DNA of 39,412 bases from JBFHFS01 sp041583495. GTDB taxonomy: Bacteria; Bacteroidota; Bacteroidia; Bacteroidales; Marinilabiliaceae. Position numbers and translations under genes: made by a program. The notes under the pieces were generated by a model. The model did no database searches. It saw only the letters and a list, made by a program, of their open reading frames with translations, and had not been told where the DNA came from. Location of the stretch: the NCBI GenBank assembly GCA_041583495.1, contig JBFHFS010000045.1:1-39412 (forward strand). The letters run 5' to 3'. This document shows positions 8,743 to 17,936 of this stretch, piece after piece; position 1 is the stretch's first letter; every line of letters begins with the position of its first letter.

Positions 8743-9120
8743 CTTGTTTTATTCTTTACAATAATCGTTTTAACTTCCTCTTAAGGGTGAACATCAACAT
8801 CTTCGGGCTATTCACCCCTAAAGGCTTTTTTTAATTTCCGACACCAGCTATTCCTGGTTCGCATTTCTTTGCAGCCTCCCAGAAAATTTAACGGTCGCCC
8901 TACCCCGCACCCTTTTCAGCTTAACAAAAATAAAAAGACCCACCCGGGTGGGGGGTGCAAAATTGTATCCAATGAGTCACCCAAATGTCATAAAGGGTCA
9001 TTTTCGTTGCAAGATGGAGGTAATCGTGTCGCAACCTGAAACAAAAAGCCCCCCTCCATGGACGACCCCTAGCCGCTTTTTTGTGACCAGGCCCTTAAAC
9101 CATCCAGACCATTGATAAGG
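8743..9120. other. 378-bp intergenic region between PL8-like gene and DUF4861 gene
   Basis: No open frame looks coding. The stretch holds a terminator-like hairpin for the PL8-like gene (8924-8952). It also holds a second possible hairpin at about 9045-9085, where minus-strand AAAAAAGC and GCTTTTT arms enclose a GC-rich core. A leader hairpin at 8784-8819, with GGGTGAA/TTCACCC arms, lies about 40 bases upstream of the DUF4861 start. I see no convincing TAnnTTTG promoter here. Confidence 0.6.
8924..8952 (-). terminator. probable intrinsic terminator of PL8-like gene
   Basis: The minus strand reads CCCACCCGGGTGGG (a perfect 14-base palindrome, 8939-8952, able to fold as CCCAC-CCGG-GTGGG) followed by TCTTTTTATTTTTG. 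It lies about 170 bases after the PL8-like stop codon at 9121. Stem short but GC-rich, U-tract good. Confidence 0.55.
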
Positions 9121-11247
9121 TTACAAGTTAATGGTCACACTACTCCCGGAAAACTCTCCGCGAGGCAAATTAATGGTTACGGCATCCTGTCCGGAAAGCC
9201 CCAGATGAAACCGGCTCATCTTGCGGCTGGGATCGGAGGCGGATATTTGAAAAACCCGCCCCTCTTTTATCTTTAACATCACCACCCCCGGGGAATCCAA
9301 AGAGACCCATTGATCGTCTCCAATGGCCACCGAACCTGCCTCATAAAAAACCACCTGAACAATGCCCAAGGGAGCATGCCTCACGCACTGCACCATTGAA
9401 GTATTCGACAAAATTTCGATTCCACGATCCCGGTTCAACTGCCCGGGTGAGGTATGCGGAACTACCATGTACTGGTAAGTCACCTCCCTGGTATCCATCG
9501 GACCGGGATACAACCACAAGGATACCCCTTGAGGCCTGACGCCATGGTCGATCCAGAGCTTAAAGACATCTTTATATACCAGCTCTTTGGGGGAAAGAGA
9601 TTGCAGGTTGATGTCGGACCACCGTCCTGATCCAGTTTGGTTAGAAAGGTTTATTTTCACCGGCTGGGGAAACAGATATCCGGTTCCGTCGTGGTACACC
9701 CAATTAGCTTGGTCTATAACGTGTTCACCTGTTGCCATCTTAACGCCACCGTCTGTATTGGAAACAATTACATCTCCCCTCAGGAGCGATTGATTAAGAG
9801 TGGTTACCAACGGGCAACGAAAATGATTAGAGGCAATCCCTGCACCCAGACAAACATACTCTTCATCGAAGAAAAACCAGGATTTCTTGGCATGGATATT
9901 ATCATGTGGGCTAATAAAATCGAAGGCCACCACCCCATATAACCCATCGGTTGTAGCCCCCACGAAGTCGGTTAATCCATCTTTTTGAATCTCTTGTACA
10001 GAAGGCAAGTTGTTTTTTTGCAGAACCGTTGTGCCGGGAATTTTCTGCCAATCGTAAACCGGCCATATATTGAGATATTCATCCCCTCTCACCGCTAAGT
10101 GATTAGCACCATCAGATTTATGATGATTGAAGATCCCTTCACTATTATGAGCCAGCTCCATATTCCGGTTGCGGGTGGAATACATCCTTATCGACGAGTA
10201 AAAATCGGGACGTTGAAATACAAAATGCTCCGATTGCCAGAAGAATTTACAAAACGAAAGCGTGGGCTTATCCGTTTTCCCCCGGCGAAGATCAATAATC
10301 TCTTGTATCTCCGTGCAGCGATAGTCGGTAGCATGAAGAAGATTCTCCATGGGAATGAACGAATAAATCAAATCGGTCTCCGGCCGGGTGATATCCCTAT
10401 TGGCAACCCCTTTTTCATCATACATGCCATAAACCATTTGTTTACAAAGTCCATCCAGAAAATAATCGACCAACAACCTGGTTTTTTCTTCCGAAAACGC
10501 ATATTTGGTTCCCACCACACAGGCCGCCCATAGAGCGCAATTTTCGCCATAACCCAATCCGTAAGAGATGGTATTGTTCACCCGGTGCACCCGATGATGA
10601 AAGCTAAAATCGCATTGCATGCCTCTGTAACCGGTCATGATATTTATCTGATCTACAATCACCTTAATAATCTCGGCAAATTTTTCTTCCTCACCCCTCA
10701 AAACATAGTTTTGAGCTTCTATAGAACAAATCTTTACCCGGTCGGCACTTTGCCGTGCCCAGGGCTCCTCTTTTCGGGCACGCCGGATCATGGGCTGCAA
10801 TTTTTCCAGGAGTTCTGGATCAATATCCTTTTCCATAATCAGAGCAATCTTAACAAATGTTCTGGGAGTAAGAACAATATTATGCCACCAGTTATCGCTT
10901 ATAAAATTATGTGCACACCAAAAAGCCAGAGCCTTATTGATATCGGCTTTCAATCTCTTGCTTCTGTAGAACTTCGACTCCTTGTTACTGAACGACATTG
11001 CCATTGCTTCCAGGTTGGCAATGTGAATGGCGTGCTCATACCCCACCAGGGATAAGTCGCTGTAATCGACATTGGGCCAACTGCCATCTTCTTTGAGGGT
11101 AGCCATCGCTTGGGTTACAACTGAATCGTCAACTTCAACTTTAAGTAACTCTTTTACGAGACGCTTTTTGATTACTTGCATATCCGTTTGTCCGCAAACC
11201 TGAACTGATATTACCACAAACAAAATAAGACCGAGGATTCGTTTCAT
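9121..11247 (-). CDS. PL8-type polysaccharide lyase, divergent
   Basis: 708 residues from the ATG at 11247, chosen because it is followed by a signal peptide (MKRILGLILFVVISVQVCGQ); the frame is open to 11460 but that part overlaps the leader. The N-terminal (alpha/alpha) toroid carries NWWHNIVLTPR (119-129), matching the PL8 NWW signature. Counterparts of the catalytic residues are Asn180 (IEAQNY), His217/His218 (FSFHHRVH), Tyr229 or Tyr233 (SYGLGYG) and Arg284/Arg288 (ANRDITR). The C-terminal half is the super-sandwich beta region. PL8 enzymes cut hyaluronan, chondroitin or xanthan by beta-elimination, giving unsaturated uronic acids, which suits the GH105 domain two genes downstream. The motifs are clearly altered from the usual DGSF-H and RGRxISR forms, so substrate is open. 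First gene after the susD terminator. Confidence 0.87.
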   Translation of the reverse strand: MKRILGLILFVVISVQVCGQTDMQVIKKRLVKELLKVEVDDSVVTQAMATLKEDGSWPNVDYSDLSLVGYEHAIHIANLEAMAMSFSNKESKFYRSKRLKADINKALAFWCAHNFISDNWWHNIVLTPRTFVKIALIMEKDIDPELLEKLQPMIRRARKEEPWARQSADRVKICSIEAQNYVLRGEEEKFAEIIKVIVDQINIMTGYRGMQCDFSFHHRVHRVNNTISYGLGYGENCALWAACVVGTKYAFSEEKTRLLVDYFLDGLCKQMVYGMYDEKGVANRDITRPETDLIYSFIPMENLLHATDYRCTEIQEIIDLRRGKTDKPTLSFCKFFWQSEHFVFQRPDFYSSIRMYSTRNRNMELAHNSEGIFNHHKSDGANHLAVRGDEYLNIWPVYDWQKIPGTTVLQKNNLPSVQEIQKDGLTDFVGATTDGLYGVVAFDFISPHDNIHAKKSWFFFDEEYVCLGAGIASNHFRCPLVTTLNQSLLRGDVIVSNTDGGVKMATGEHVIDQANWVYHDGTGYLFPQPVKINLSNQTGSGRWSDINLQSLSPKELVYKDVFKLWIDHGVRPQGVSLWLYPGPMDTREVTYQYMVVPHTSPGQLNRDRGIEILSNTSMVQCVRHAPLGIVQVVFYEAGSVAIGDDQWVSLDSPGVVMLKIKEGRVFQISASDPSRKMSRFHLGLSGQDAVTINLPRGEFSGSSVTINL

Positions 11248-11433
11248 TCGAATATCCTTTATTAAAGGTTGGAAAGATGCTCCCCGAGTTGCAATGCAAT
11301 TAGAAGGCGAACTGAAAAGCTCATTAAGAATTAGAAGAAAGAAGTTTACTAACCCAACAGGCTTTAACAAATCCTCTGTAAAAAACTTGCTTGATTTGTT
11401 TTTACCCAAGAAAACCTTTGCGGATCTGGGATG

Positions 11434-11478
11434 TTTTAAAAAGTCCATTGACCCGGACAATGAAGGGTCAATGGACTT
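11434..11478 (-). terminator. strong intrinsic terminator directly after susD-like gene
   Basis: On the minus strand a perfect 14-bp stem (AAGTCCATTGACCC with GGGTCAATGGACTT, 10-base loop) is followed by TTTTT. It starts 28 bases after the SusD stop codon and lies ahead of the PL8-like gene. It separates transporter from enzyme genes and would allow higher expression of susCD than of the downstream genes. Confidence 0.88.
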
Positions 11479-11505
11479 ATAACATTACATCCAACTATCG
11501 AAATA

Positions 11506-13197
11506 CTAATACCCCGGATTAGGCTCCAGGACCTCTAGTGTATTTCTTTCAATTTCACTAAATGGAATCGGGAATAAGGCATGTTTTGGCTTAATGGTTT
11601 TTCCTGAGTACGGATTGGCCAAAACAGTTCTTTCGACCATTTTTCCCACACGGCTCAGAGTCATCCTTCTGGGCTCCTCATAATTTAACTCTCTCATTCT
11701 TTCATCCAAAATATAATCCAGATCCACATCGGCTTCATCAACGGGGATCGCTCCAGCCCTATTCCTGACCATATTAATATCATCGGCTGCTTTTTTCATC
11801 TCACCTTGGGCCAAATAGGCCTCCGCCCTTAAGAGGTAAGTTTCAGCAACCCTCATCAGGTACCAGTCGTGATAAGTTATCCCTGCCAAGCTATTAACCT
11901 CTCCGGTAGCTTTATTTAACATGATCGCATCGGGATGATCGTTCATGGTGGTCACTTTGGTAATATAAGGGGTGTAATACATCATCGTATCCTGATTAGT
12001 CAAGGCATCGAACCAAGTCTGCGGAAACTCACTTACGTACTTTCCAAACCAGGCAGAGGCGGGATTATTCACGAGCCAATCCCGCTTAATGTTTCGTTCA
12101 TTGTTACGAACATCCACATTCCAGTTTCCTCCACCCCAAATGGTGTAGAGCAAATAGGAGGTTGGCGTAACAAAAGCCACCGGTCTTCCACCTTCCTGTG
12201 TAGTGGGTCCAAAACCAATATTCACCCCATTGGGATCTTTTATCTGCCAGTAAATAGGACCATAATTTCGTTCGTAGCTTAAGGCATTGGAGTTATTGTA
12301 GTTATAATCATCTTCTGCGCCTCCACCAAGGGTAGAAACATCTACTTGTATCACAAAAATGCCCTCTTTATTGCCGCTACTTCTGTTTTGGTTATCTTTC
12401 TGAAAAAGGTCCCAATAAGGATCTCCATCGTCATTCTGCTTCGAGCCAAAACGAGTGGTCATCAACTCAATATTTGGATCGTCAATAACGGATGTGGCAG
12501 CAGAAATGGCATTAACAGGATCGCCAATAGCCAGGTAAAGTTCAGCCAATAAATGAGATGCTGCGGCGTTGCTGGCCTTTCCCGGGGCAGAAACCTCTGT
12601 AACACCGGGTAACAATCTGGCTGCCTCTTCGAGATCGGCAATTGCAAAAGCCAGAGTTTGCTCTTTTGTCGCTCTCACAAAGTCCCTTCGCGGGCTGGTA
12701 ATTTCCTCTTCGACCAGAGGCACCCCACCATACAGATAAACCAAGCACCGATAGGCATACCCTCTAAAGAATTTGGCCTCTGCCATATGCAGGTCCTTAT
12801 CTTCTGAAGAGGCATATTCGATGGCATCAATCCTGCTTAAAATTACATTGGCATTAAAAATCATTTTATAATAATTACTCCAGAAGTTTAAGGCCACCCC
12901 TGAGGTTGGCAATAATGTACTTTCGTAATCGCCAAAATAGGCCGTTTCAGAACGGGAATAAACGACCAGATCGGTACCATATTGCAAATTAGTGGTAGTC
13001 CAGTATTTTCCGTCATTATAAGTCCGCATCTGATTATAAAGATGTGTCAGTGCAGACTCAATATCCACGGGTTTTGTATAGGAGTTATCAGGACTTAAAA
13101 AGTCCAGTGGCTTCTCAACGAGGATATCCTCATTACAAGAACTAAGCTGAAATAGCAGGCCTATTATAAATAGGTATTTAAATATTTTCATGATCAA
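11506..13197 (-). CDS. SusD/RagB-like starch-binding-type outer-membrane lipoprotein
   Basis: 563 residues (ATG at 13197, or 13191 giving MKIF). Lipobox LSSC places the mature N-terminal Cys at about residue 21. Typical SusD start NEDILVEKPLDFLSPDNSY, followed by helical TPR-like repeats (FWSNYYKMIFNANVILSRI, AEAKFFRGYAYRCLVYLYGG, AASHLLAELYLAIGD) and the conserved C-terminal YLLRAEAYLAQGEMKKAADDI region (shown as YLLRAEAYLAQGEMKKAADD) ending FPIPFSEIERN. SusD proteins cap the SusC barrel and bind the glycan at the surface. The gene starts 4 bases after the SusC stop codon, so the two are translationally coupled, and ends just before a strong terminator. Confidence 0.97.
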   Translation of the reverse strand: MIMKIFKYLFIIGLLFQLSSCNEDILVEKPLDFLSPDNSYTKPVDIESALTHLYNQMRTYNDGKYWTTTNLQYGTDLVVYSRSETAYFGDYESTLLPTSGVALNFWSNYYKMIFNANVILSRIDAIEYASSEDKDLHMAEAKFFRGYAYRCLVYLYGGVPLVEEEITSPRRDFVRATKEQTLAFAIADLEEAARLLPGVTEVSAPGKASNAAASHLLAELYLAIGDPVNAISAATSVIDDPNIELMTTRFGSKQNDDGDPYWDLFQKDNQNRSSGNKEGIFVIQVDVSTLGGGAEDDYNYNNSNALSYERNYGPIYWQIKDPNGVNIGFGPTTQEGGRPVAFVTPTSYLLYTIWGGGNWNVDVRNNERNIKRDWLVNNPASAWFGKYVSEFPQTWFDALTNQDTMMYYTPYITKVTTMNDHPDAIMLNKATGEVNSLAGITYHDWYLMRVAETYLLRAEAYLAQGEMKKAADDINMVRNRAGAIPVDEADVDLDYILDERMRELNYEEPRRMTLSRVGKMVERTVLANPYSGKTIKPKHALFPIPFSEIERNTLEVLEPNPGY

Positions 13198-13201
13198 TAA
13201 A

Positions 13202-16200
13202 TTAAAATGTCAGATTAACACCAATAGAATAACTTCTCATTACAGGATAAGCGCCTGTTTGAAATCCGGCCCCCGTTTCAGGATCGGTACCCTTCCATTT
13301 TGTCCAGGTATAAAGGTTTTTCCCTGATATAAATAATCTAAGATTATCAATTGAATATTTGGCCAGAACATGCGAGGGAATATTGTAGGATAAATTAACA
13401 TCCTGCAGTCTCACAAAACTTCTGTCCCGGTAAATATTAGGATCAATTGGGTCGCCATATCTTAACCCTGAATATTCCCCATTTGGATTCGAAGGGGTCC
13501 AATAATCAAATTCTTCAACCGTATTGAAAGTAGCCATGGTGTAATACTGCCATCCAAACTCAGCTTTTTTAGCCGAATTATTTCCAAGGTAATGATCTTT
13601 GCCTCCCTGAATTGAGTTAAGGAAAACACTCAGACTCCAGTCTTTATATTTAAATTCGTTTAAAAGACTGAACCTGTAGGCCGGATCTGAATTACCAATA
13701 AAATCCCGGTCACCGGCGGCAGTAATGCCTTCCTTATCATCTAAATCCTTCAGTATATAATTACCCGGATAATAACCACTGGGGATGTCATCGCCAATTT
13801 GATATTTCCCGTCTACCACATAATCATAAATCGTTCCAATGGATTTTCCAATAAAAAGCTTATTAGCAATAAGGTCATCCTCTTTTCCGTCACCATCATC
13901 ATCTCTTCCCAGAATGGAAACAATCTCATTGGTATTGGTCGAGAAGTTCAGGGTTGTACTCCAATTAAAAACCCCCTCTTTTACATTTAGCGAGTTAATT
14001 GAGAATTCGAAACCTCTGTTTGCCAACTCCCCAATATTACTGCTCACAGAGGAGAACCCGGTAATACTTGGAATATTCACATTAAACAAGATGTCTTCTG
14101 TTTTACTCGAATAGTAATCCAATGACCCGTTTATCCGGCTGTTGAGTACCCCAAAATCGAGGCCCACGTTCATTCCTGTAGTGGTCTCCCACCCCAGATC
14201 GTTATTGGCTAATGAGTTAATGCTCTGCCCATAGGAAGATGAACCACCATCACCATAGACATATTCGTATCCACCACTCACTTTAGCTAGAGTAGAATAA
14301 CGGCCAACGGTTCTATTACCGCTTGAGCCATACGATCCCCTAACTTTAAGATGATTAGCCCAGGGTATAGCTTCCTGAACAAATTGTTCATTACTGGCCA
14401 CCCATGCCAGAGCGGCAGAAGGGAATATTCCAAATTTCTTATTGGATCCAAAACCTGAGAAACCATCGCGCCTCACCGTGACTGTTGCGATATATTTATC
14501 ATCCAGCTTATAGTTAAGCCGCCCCATTTGATACAAGCTAAACTCCTCCCAAGCCCCTGAATTGGCATATTGTTTATCCACATTTCCACTCTGCAGACTG
14601 TTATAGCCCAAAGTTTGATTCAAATATTCTCCAGTTTCGGCAGTGGTAGATTCTCCATTCCGGCCTTCGTATCCATACACCAACGTGGCATTCACACTGT
14701 GCCTGCCATTAAAGGTTCTCACATAGGAAATGAGGTTATCAAGGGTTTCGTCCACCGATAAAGAGTTATATTTATAAGCCGACCCGGTTTGGTTATAACC
14801 GTAAGGATCGAACTGGAAGGTTCTTCCTGTTCTATAGTTGGTTGAGTAGTTAATTTTATACGACAACCCCTCAACATAGGGAACATCGAAGGTGGCGTAA
14901 AAATTTCCAAAAAGGTTCAGCCGCTTATCCAGGTTATCAATATCCAACACAGCCAAAGGATTTCTATCATTCCCAACGGGATACAGGTTTAGGGTTCCAT
15001 CCTCATTGAATGGTTCAACAAGAGGAGAAAATATCATCCCGTTTCTGATGTCTGCAGCGACTCCCGAATAATCCCCACTGGAAACAAATGTCTGCATCCC
15101 TATTTTCAGCCAACTGGCGACCTCAGTCTCAAAGTTAGCTCTCACGTTTATCTTATCGTAAGTATCGTTTTTCGCCCAGTTGGCCTCATCGGTATATCCT
15201 GCGGATAAAAAATAAGACAATTTATCCGTATTTCCGGTCATACTTGCATTGACATTATAAATAAACGGATCTTGCGTTACCAGATCCATCCAGTTGGTAT
15301 TGGTTCCATTGGCATAACCTTCCTGAATCTGTTCCATCGACCAGGTGGGGACCGGATCAAAGGCCGTATTTGGGGTGGTATAATCAGGTCCAACAAAGGC
15401 TTGCTCCCAATACATCCCTGAAGTTTTGGCGATGTACCCGTCTCTATCCAATGGGTGCAATCTGTTGCTGGGCTCTGAAGTAGAGTAATAAGACGAAAAA
15501 GTAAAACTGGGTTTTTGCGCTTGCCTTCCCGTCTTGGTCGTAATGATTAAAACACCATTGGCAGCTTGAGAACCATAGATCGCTTTTGAACTGGCATCTT
15601 TCAAAACATCCACCGACTGGATGTCGTTGGAATTAATATCAATCAAACTCCCCCGATAAATTACTCCGTCCAACACAATCAATGGAGAAGTGCTACCCGA
15701 TAAAGAATTTCTTCCCCGGATGGTTAAGGAAGCCTCTCCTCCGGCACCCGTAACAGCTCCAATATTTAAACCAGGGACTGTTCCTTGCAAGGATTGGGTG
15801 ATACTTGTATTTGGCTGATCTCTAAAGACCTCTATATTGGCCCTGGTAACCGATCCGGTCAGGTCAGATTTTTTCATCGTTCCATATCCCACAACGACCA
15901 CTTCATCCAGGCCATGCATAGCTTCCTTTAAAACGATATCAAACCGGGTTTTGCCGGCCACCTCTACTTCTACGGTGGTCATTCCAACGAATGAAAAAAT
16001 GAGTGTAGCATCTTCAGAAATGGAAGAGAGCTTAAAAGCACCCTCCATATCGGTAATGGTTCCGGTACTAGTTCCCTTGATAACTATGGATGCACCCGGG
16101 ATGGGCTCCCCTTTGGCATCCACCACTTTTCCAGTCACTGTTTTTTGTTGCTGAAACAGGCTGGTATTAACATCCGACAAAATGATTTGCCGGCCAACCA

Positions 16201-16531
16201 CCTCGTAGCTGATATTGCGCCCTTCAAAAAGCTGATCCAGCGCCTCGAAAATACTCTTGTCCTTAAATTTTGCGGTAGTGGTAAAGTCCACATCCACCAT
16301 TTTTTGGTTGTAGAGAAAGTAAAACTCACTTCTGTTTTCAATCTCGTCGAGAATATTCTCAACTTTCACATTCTCCATATCCAACGTGAGCTTTTTAGAT
16401 TGTGCGTAGGAGTCTTCAGCAAAAAGCTGGATAGCACCTATTAACAAGAAAAACAGCGTTAATCGCATAATTCTGAGGATTTGGAGGAGAGAATAAGACA
16501 GACCTCCTCCTGATTTTGGATTTTTTTTCAT
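13202..16531 (-). CDS. SusC/RagA-like TonB-dependent transporter with STN signalling domain
   Basis: 1109 residues. A long basic leader and signal segment (about 22-44, ending DSYAQ) precede an STN domain (about 47-120, LTLDMENVKVENILDEIE, FYFLYNQKMVDVDF). Next come a carboxypeptidase-regulatory-like beta domain (about 133-205, VTGKVVDAKGEPIPGASI), the DEVVVVGYGT TonB-box region, a plug (RGRNSLSGSTSPLIVLDG, VDVLKDASSKAIYGSQAANG) and a 22-strand-type barrel ending in GVNLTF. It imports oligosaccharides across the outer membrane using TonB energy. The STN domain implies that it also signals substrate to the FecR protein encoded just upstream, which controls the ECF sigma factor. Length is normal for a SusC with STN. 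The 72-base gap from fecR has no clear TAnnTTTG box; an ECF-type promoter could lie there. Confidence 0.97.
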   Translation of the reverse strand: MKKNPKSGGGLSYSLLQILRIMRLTLFFLLIGAIQLFAEDSYAQSKKLTLDMENVKVENILDEIENRSEFYFLYNQKMVDVDFTTTAKFKDKSIFEALDQLFEGRNISYEVVGRQIILSDVNTSLFQQQKTVTGKVVDAKGEPIPGASIVIKGTSTGTITDMEGAFKLSSISEDATLIFSFVGMTTVEVEVAGKTRFDIVLKEAMHGLDEVVVVGYGTMKKSDLTGSVTRANIEVFRDQPNTSITQSLQGTVPGLNIGAVTGAGGEASLTIRGRNSLSGSTSPLIVLDGVIYRGSLIDINSNDIQSVDVLKDASSKAIYGSQAANGVLIITTKTGRQAQKPSFTFSSYYSTSEPSNRLHPLDRDGYIAKTSGMYWEQAFVGPDYTTPNTAFDPVPTWSMEQIQEGYANGTNTNWMDLVTQDPFIYNVNASMTGNTDKLSYFLSAGYTDEANWAKNDTYDKINVRANFETEVASWLKIGMQTFVSSGDYSGVAADIRNGMIFSPLVEPFNEDGTLNLYPVGNDRNPLAVLDIDNLDKRLNLFGNFYATFDVPYVEGLSYKINYSTNYRTGRTFQFDPYGYNQTGSAYKYNSLSVDETLDNLISYVRTFNGRHSVNATLVYGYEGRNGESTTAETGEYLNQTLGYNSLQSGNVDKQYANSGAWEEFSLYQMGRLNYKLDDKYIATVTVRRDGFSGFGSNKKFGIFPSAALAWVASNEQFVQEAIPWANHLKVRGSYGSSGNRTVGRYSTLAKVSGGYEYVYGDGGSSSYGQSINSLANNDLGWETTTGMNVGLDFGVLNSRINGSLDYYSSKTEDILFNVNIPSITGFSSVSSNIGELANRGFEFSINSLNVKEGVFNWSTTLNFSTNTNEIVSILGRDDDGDGKEDDLIANKLFIGKSIGTIYDYVVDGKYQIGDDIPSGYYPGNYILKDLDDKEGITAAGDRDFIGNSDPAYRFSLLNEFKYKDWSLSVFLNSIQGGKDHYLGNNSAKKAEFGWQYYTMATFNTVEEFDYWTPSNPNGEYSGLRYGDPIDPNIYRDRSFVRLQDVNLSYNIPSHVLAKYSIDNLRLFISGKNLYTWTKWKGTDPETGAGFQTGAYPVMRSYSIGVNLTF

Positions 16532-16603
16532 AATTTTAAACGATTTTAGTTTAACCTTTATTTACAGGGGAATAGGAAGTTGCTGCTTCTTGTTCCCTTT
16601 TCT

Positions 16604-17641
16604 TTATTTACGCTTAATAATCACACTCTTTCGTGCAAAGTCCCCATTACTCTGTTGTTGATTGTCCACAACAGAATAATCGATGGGGGAGATCATCTTC
16701 AGCAAGCGGAGTACATCCTCCAGTTTTTCGTCCTCGAAAGTTGCCCGGAATATTAAATCCTTTAAAGAAGGGTCCATCACTTTTATATCCACATTAAACC
16801 AGCGGGAAAGTTCACGGGCTACCTGCTCCATATTTACATTTCGAAGCACCAGCTTACCCTCAACCCAGGCACTGTAATAGTCGGGGTCCACCCGGCTTTT
16901 GGAGAGACGATTTTCGGCCTGGTTGTAAACAATCATATCTCCCGGCTGCATCACAAAAGTCTGGTCATAGTTTTTAGGCGTCATCTCCACTCTTCCCTTG
17001 GCCAGCACCACCTCGGTGATCTCTTCATTGGGCCACATCTTTACGTTAAATTGAGTGCCCAAAACCTTTATGCGGGTCCGGGGACCTTCCACCACTAACG
17101 GATGCAGGGAGTCGGTTACCACGTCGAAATAGGCTTCCCCTCTCACCGACAGGTTACGTTCTGCAAAAGGCAACTGATACGCCAATTCGGAGCCACTATT
17201 GAGCCAGACCGATGAGCCATCAGGCAAATCTACATGAATACGTGAACCCAATGGAGCCACCACCTTCACCTGAGAGACTTTGGAAAATACCTGATGAGGT
17301 CTTAATTGAAACATGGCCGCCAGAACCATTAATGGCAAAAGCAAAACAGCTGCTATTCGGCTGTACCAACGCCACAAGGCGTGTCCTTTGGGCGTTGTAA
17401 GCTCATTTTGTTGAATGTTTTCCGAATTAATGAGATAGTGTATTCGATAAAGCAAAGGATTGAGATCCTCATCAGACTCAGACCCGGCCAAATCTTCCCA
17501 ATCTTTTCTCATGGAATCTCTGAGTTGCTCCACGCTCTTTTTATCGCAAAACAACCGGGCAAACCGCTTGTCAATATCGGGCGTTTGTCCCTTTGCACTG
17601 TTCAGGTATTCACGAATGATATACTGGAGGTCCTGATTCAT
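16604..17641 (-). CDS. FecR-family anti-sigma factor of the PUL
   Basis: 345 residues from the ATG at 17641 (MNQDLQ), preferred over an upstream ATG because the intervening stretch is lysine-rich low-complexity sequence. The cytoplasmic N-terminal part (about 1-88) would hold the sigma factor. A transmembrane helix lies at about 93-112 (YSRIAAVLLLPLMVLAAMF). The periplasmic FecR domain follows: VVAPLGSRIHVDLPDGSSVWLN, then VRGEAYFDVV and IKVLGTQFNVKMW. A C-terminal DUF4974/STN-like domain begins LRNVNMEQVARELSRWFN and ends with the gene. It transmits the substrate signal from the SusC STN domain to the ECF sigma factor encoded upstream. A 295-base gap from that sigma gene is long for a co-transcribed pair, so separate control of fecR is possible. 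Confidence 0.95.
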   Translation of the reverse strand: MNQDLQYIIREYLNSAKGQTPDIDKRFARLFCDKKSVEQLRDSMRKDWEDLAGSESDEDLNPLLYRIHYLINSENIQQNELTTPKGHALWRWYSRIAAVLLLPLMVLAAMFQLRPHQVFSKVSQVKVVAPLGSRIHVDLPDGSSVWLNSGSELAYQLPFAERNLSVRGEAYFDVVTDSLHPLVVEGPRTRIKVLGTQFNVKMWPNEEITEVVLAKGRVEMTPKNYDQTFVMQPGDMIVYNQAENRLSKSRVDPDYYSAWVEGKLVLRNVNMEQVARELSRWFNVDIKVMDPSLKDLIFRATFEDEKLEDVLRLLKMISPIDYSVVDNQQQSNGDFARKSVIIKRK

Positions 17642-17936
17642 AAAATTGTGTCTCGCTTTATAAGTAATATCCTGGTTGAAGAAAAATCTCCCGCTTTTTT
17701 TTGAAGGTTTTTTAATCTTTTTTTTCAAATACATGTTAACAACCTGAAACAAAACCTCATAAACAAACCTGGCGCCTATGCAAAAACATCCCCAGATCCA
17801 TTTTACAGTTTTACATAAACCTCTTATCCCTTGGCTTTATGATTAATTTTACCAAGCAGCTAATTTGGACGTAAGTTGGATGGGATTCGGGACAAAACAC
17901 CTTTCGATTGGTGCCGGTAGGATCCGTAGATAAAGA

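Noticed and set aside
11248..11460. N-terminal extension of the PL8-like protein
   Set aside because: The frame is open to 11460 but contains no domain; the signal peptide starts at the ATG at 11247, and the extension would overlap the susD terminator.
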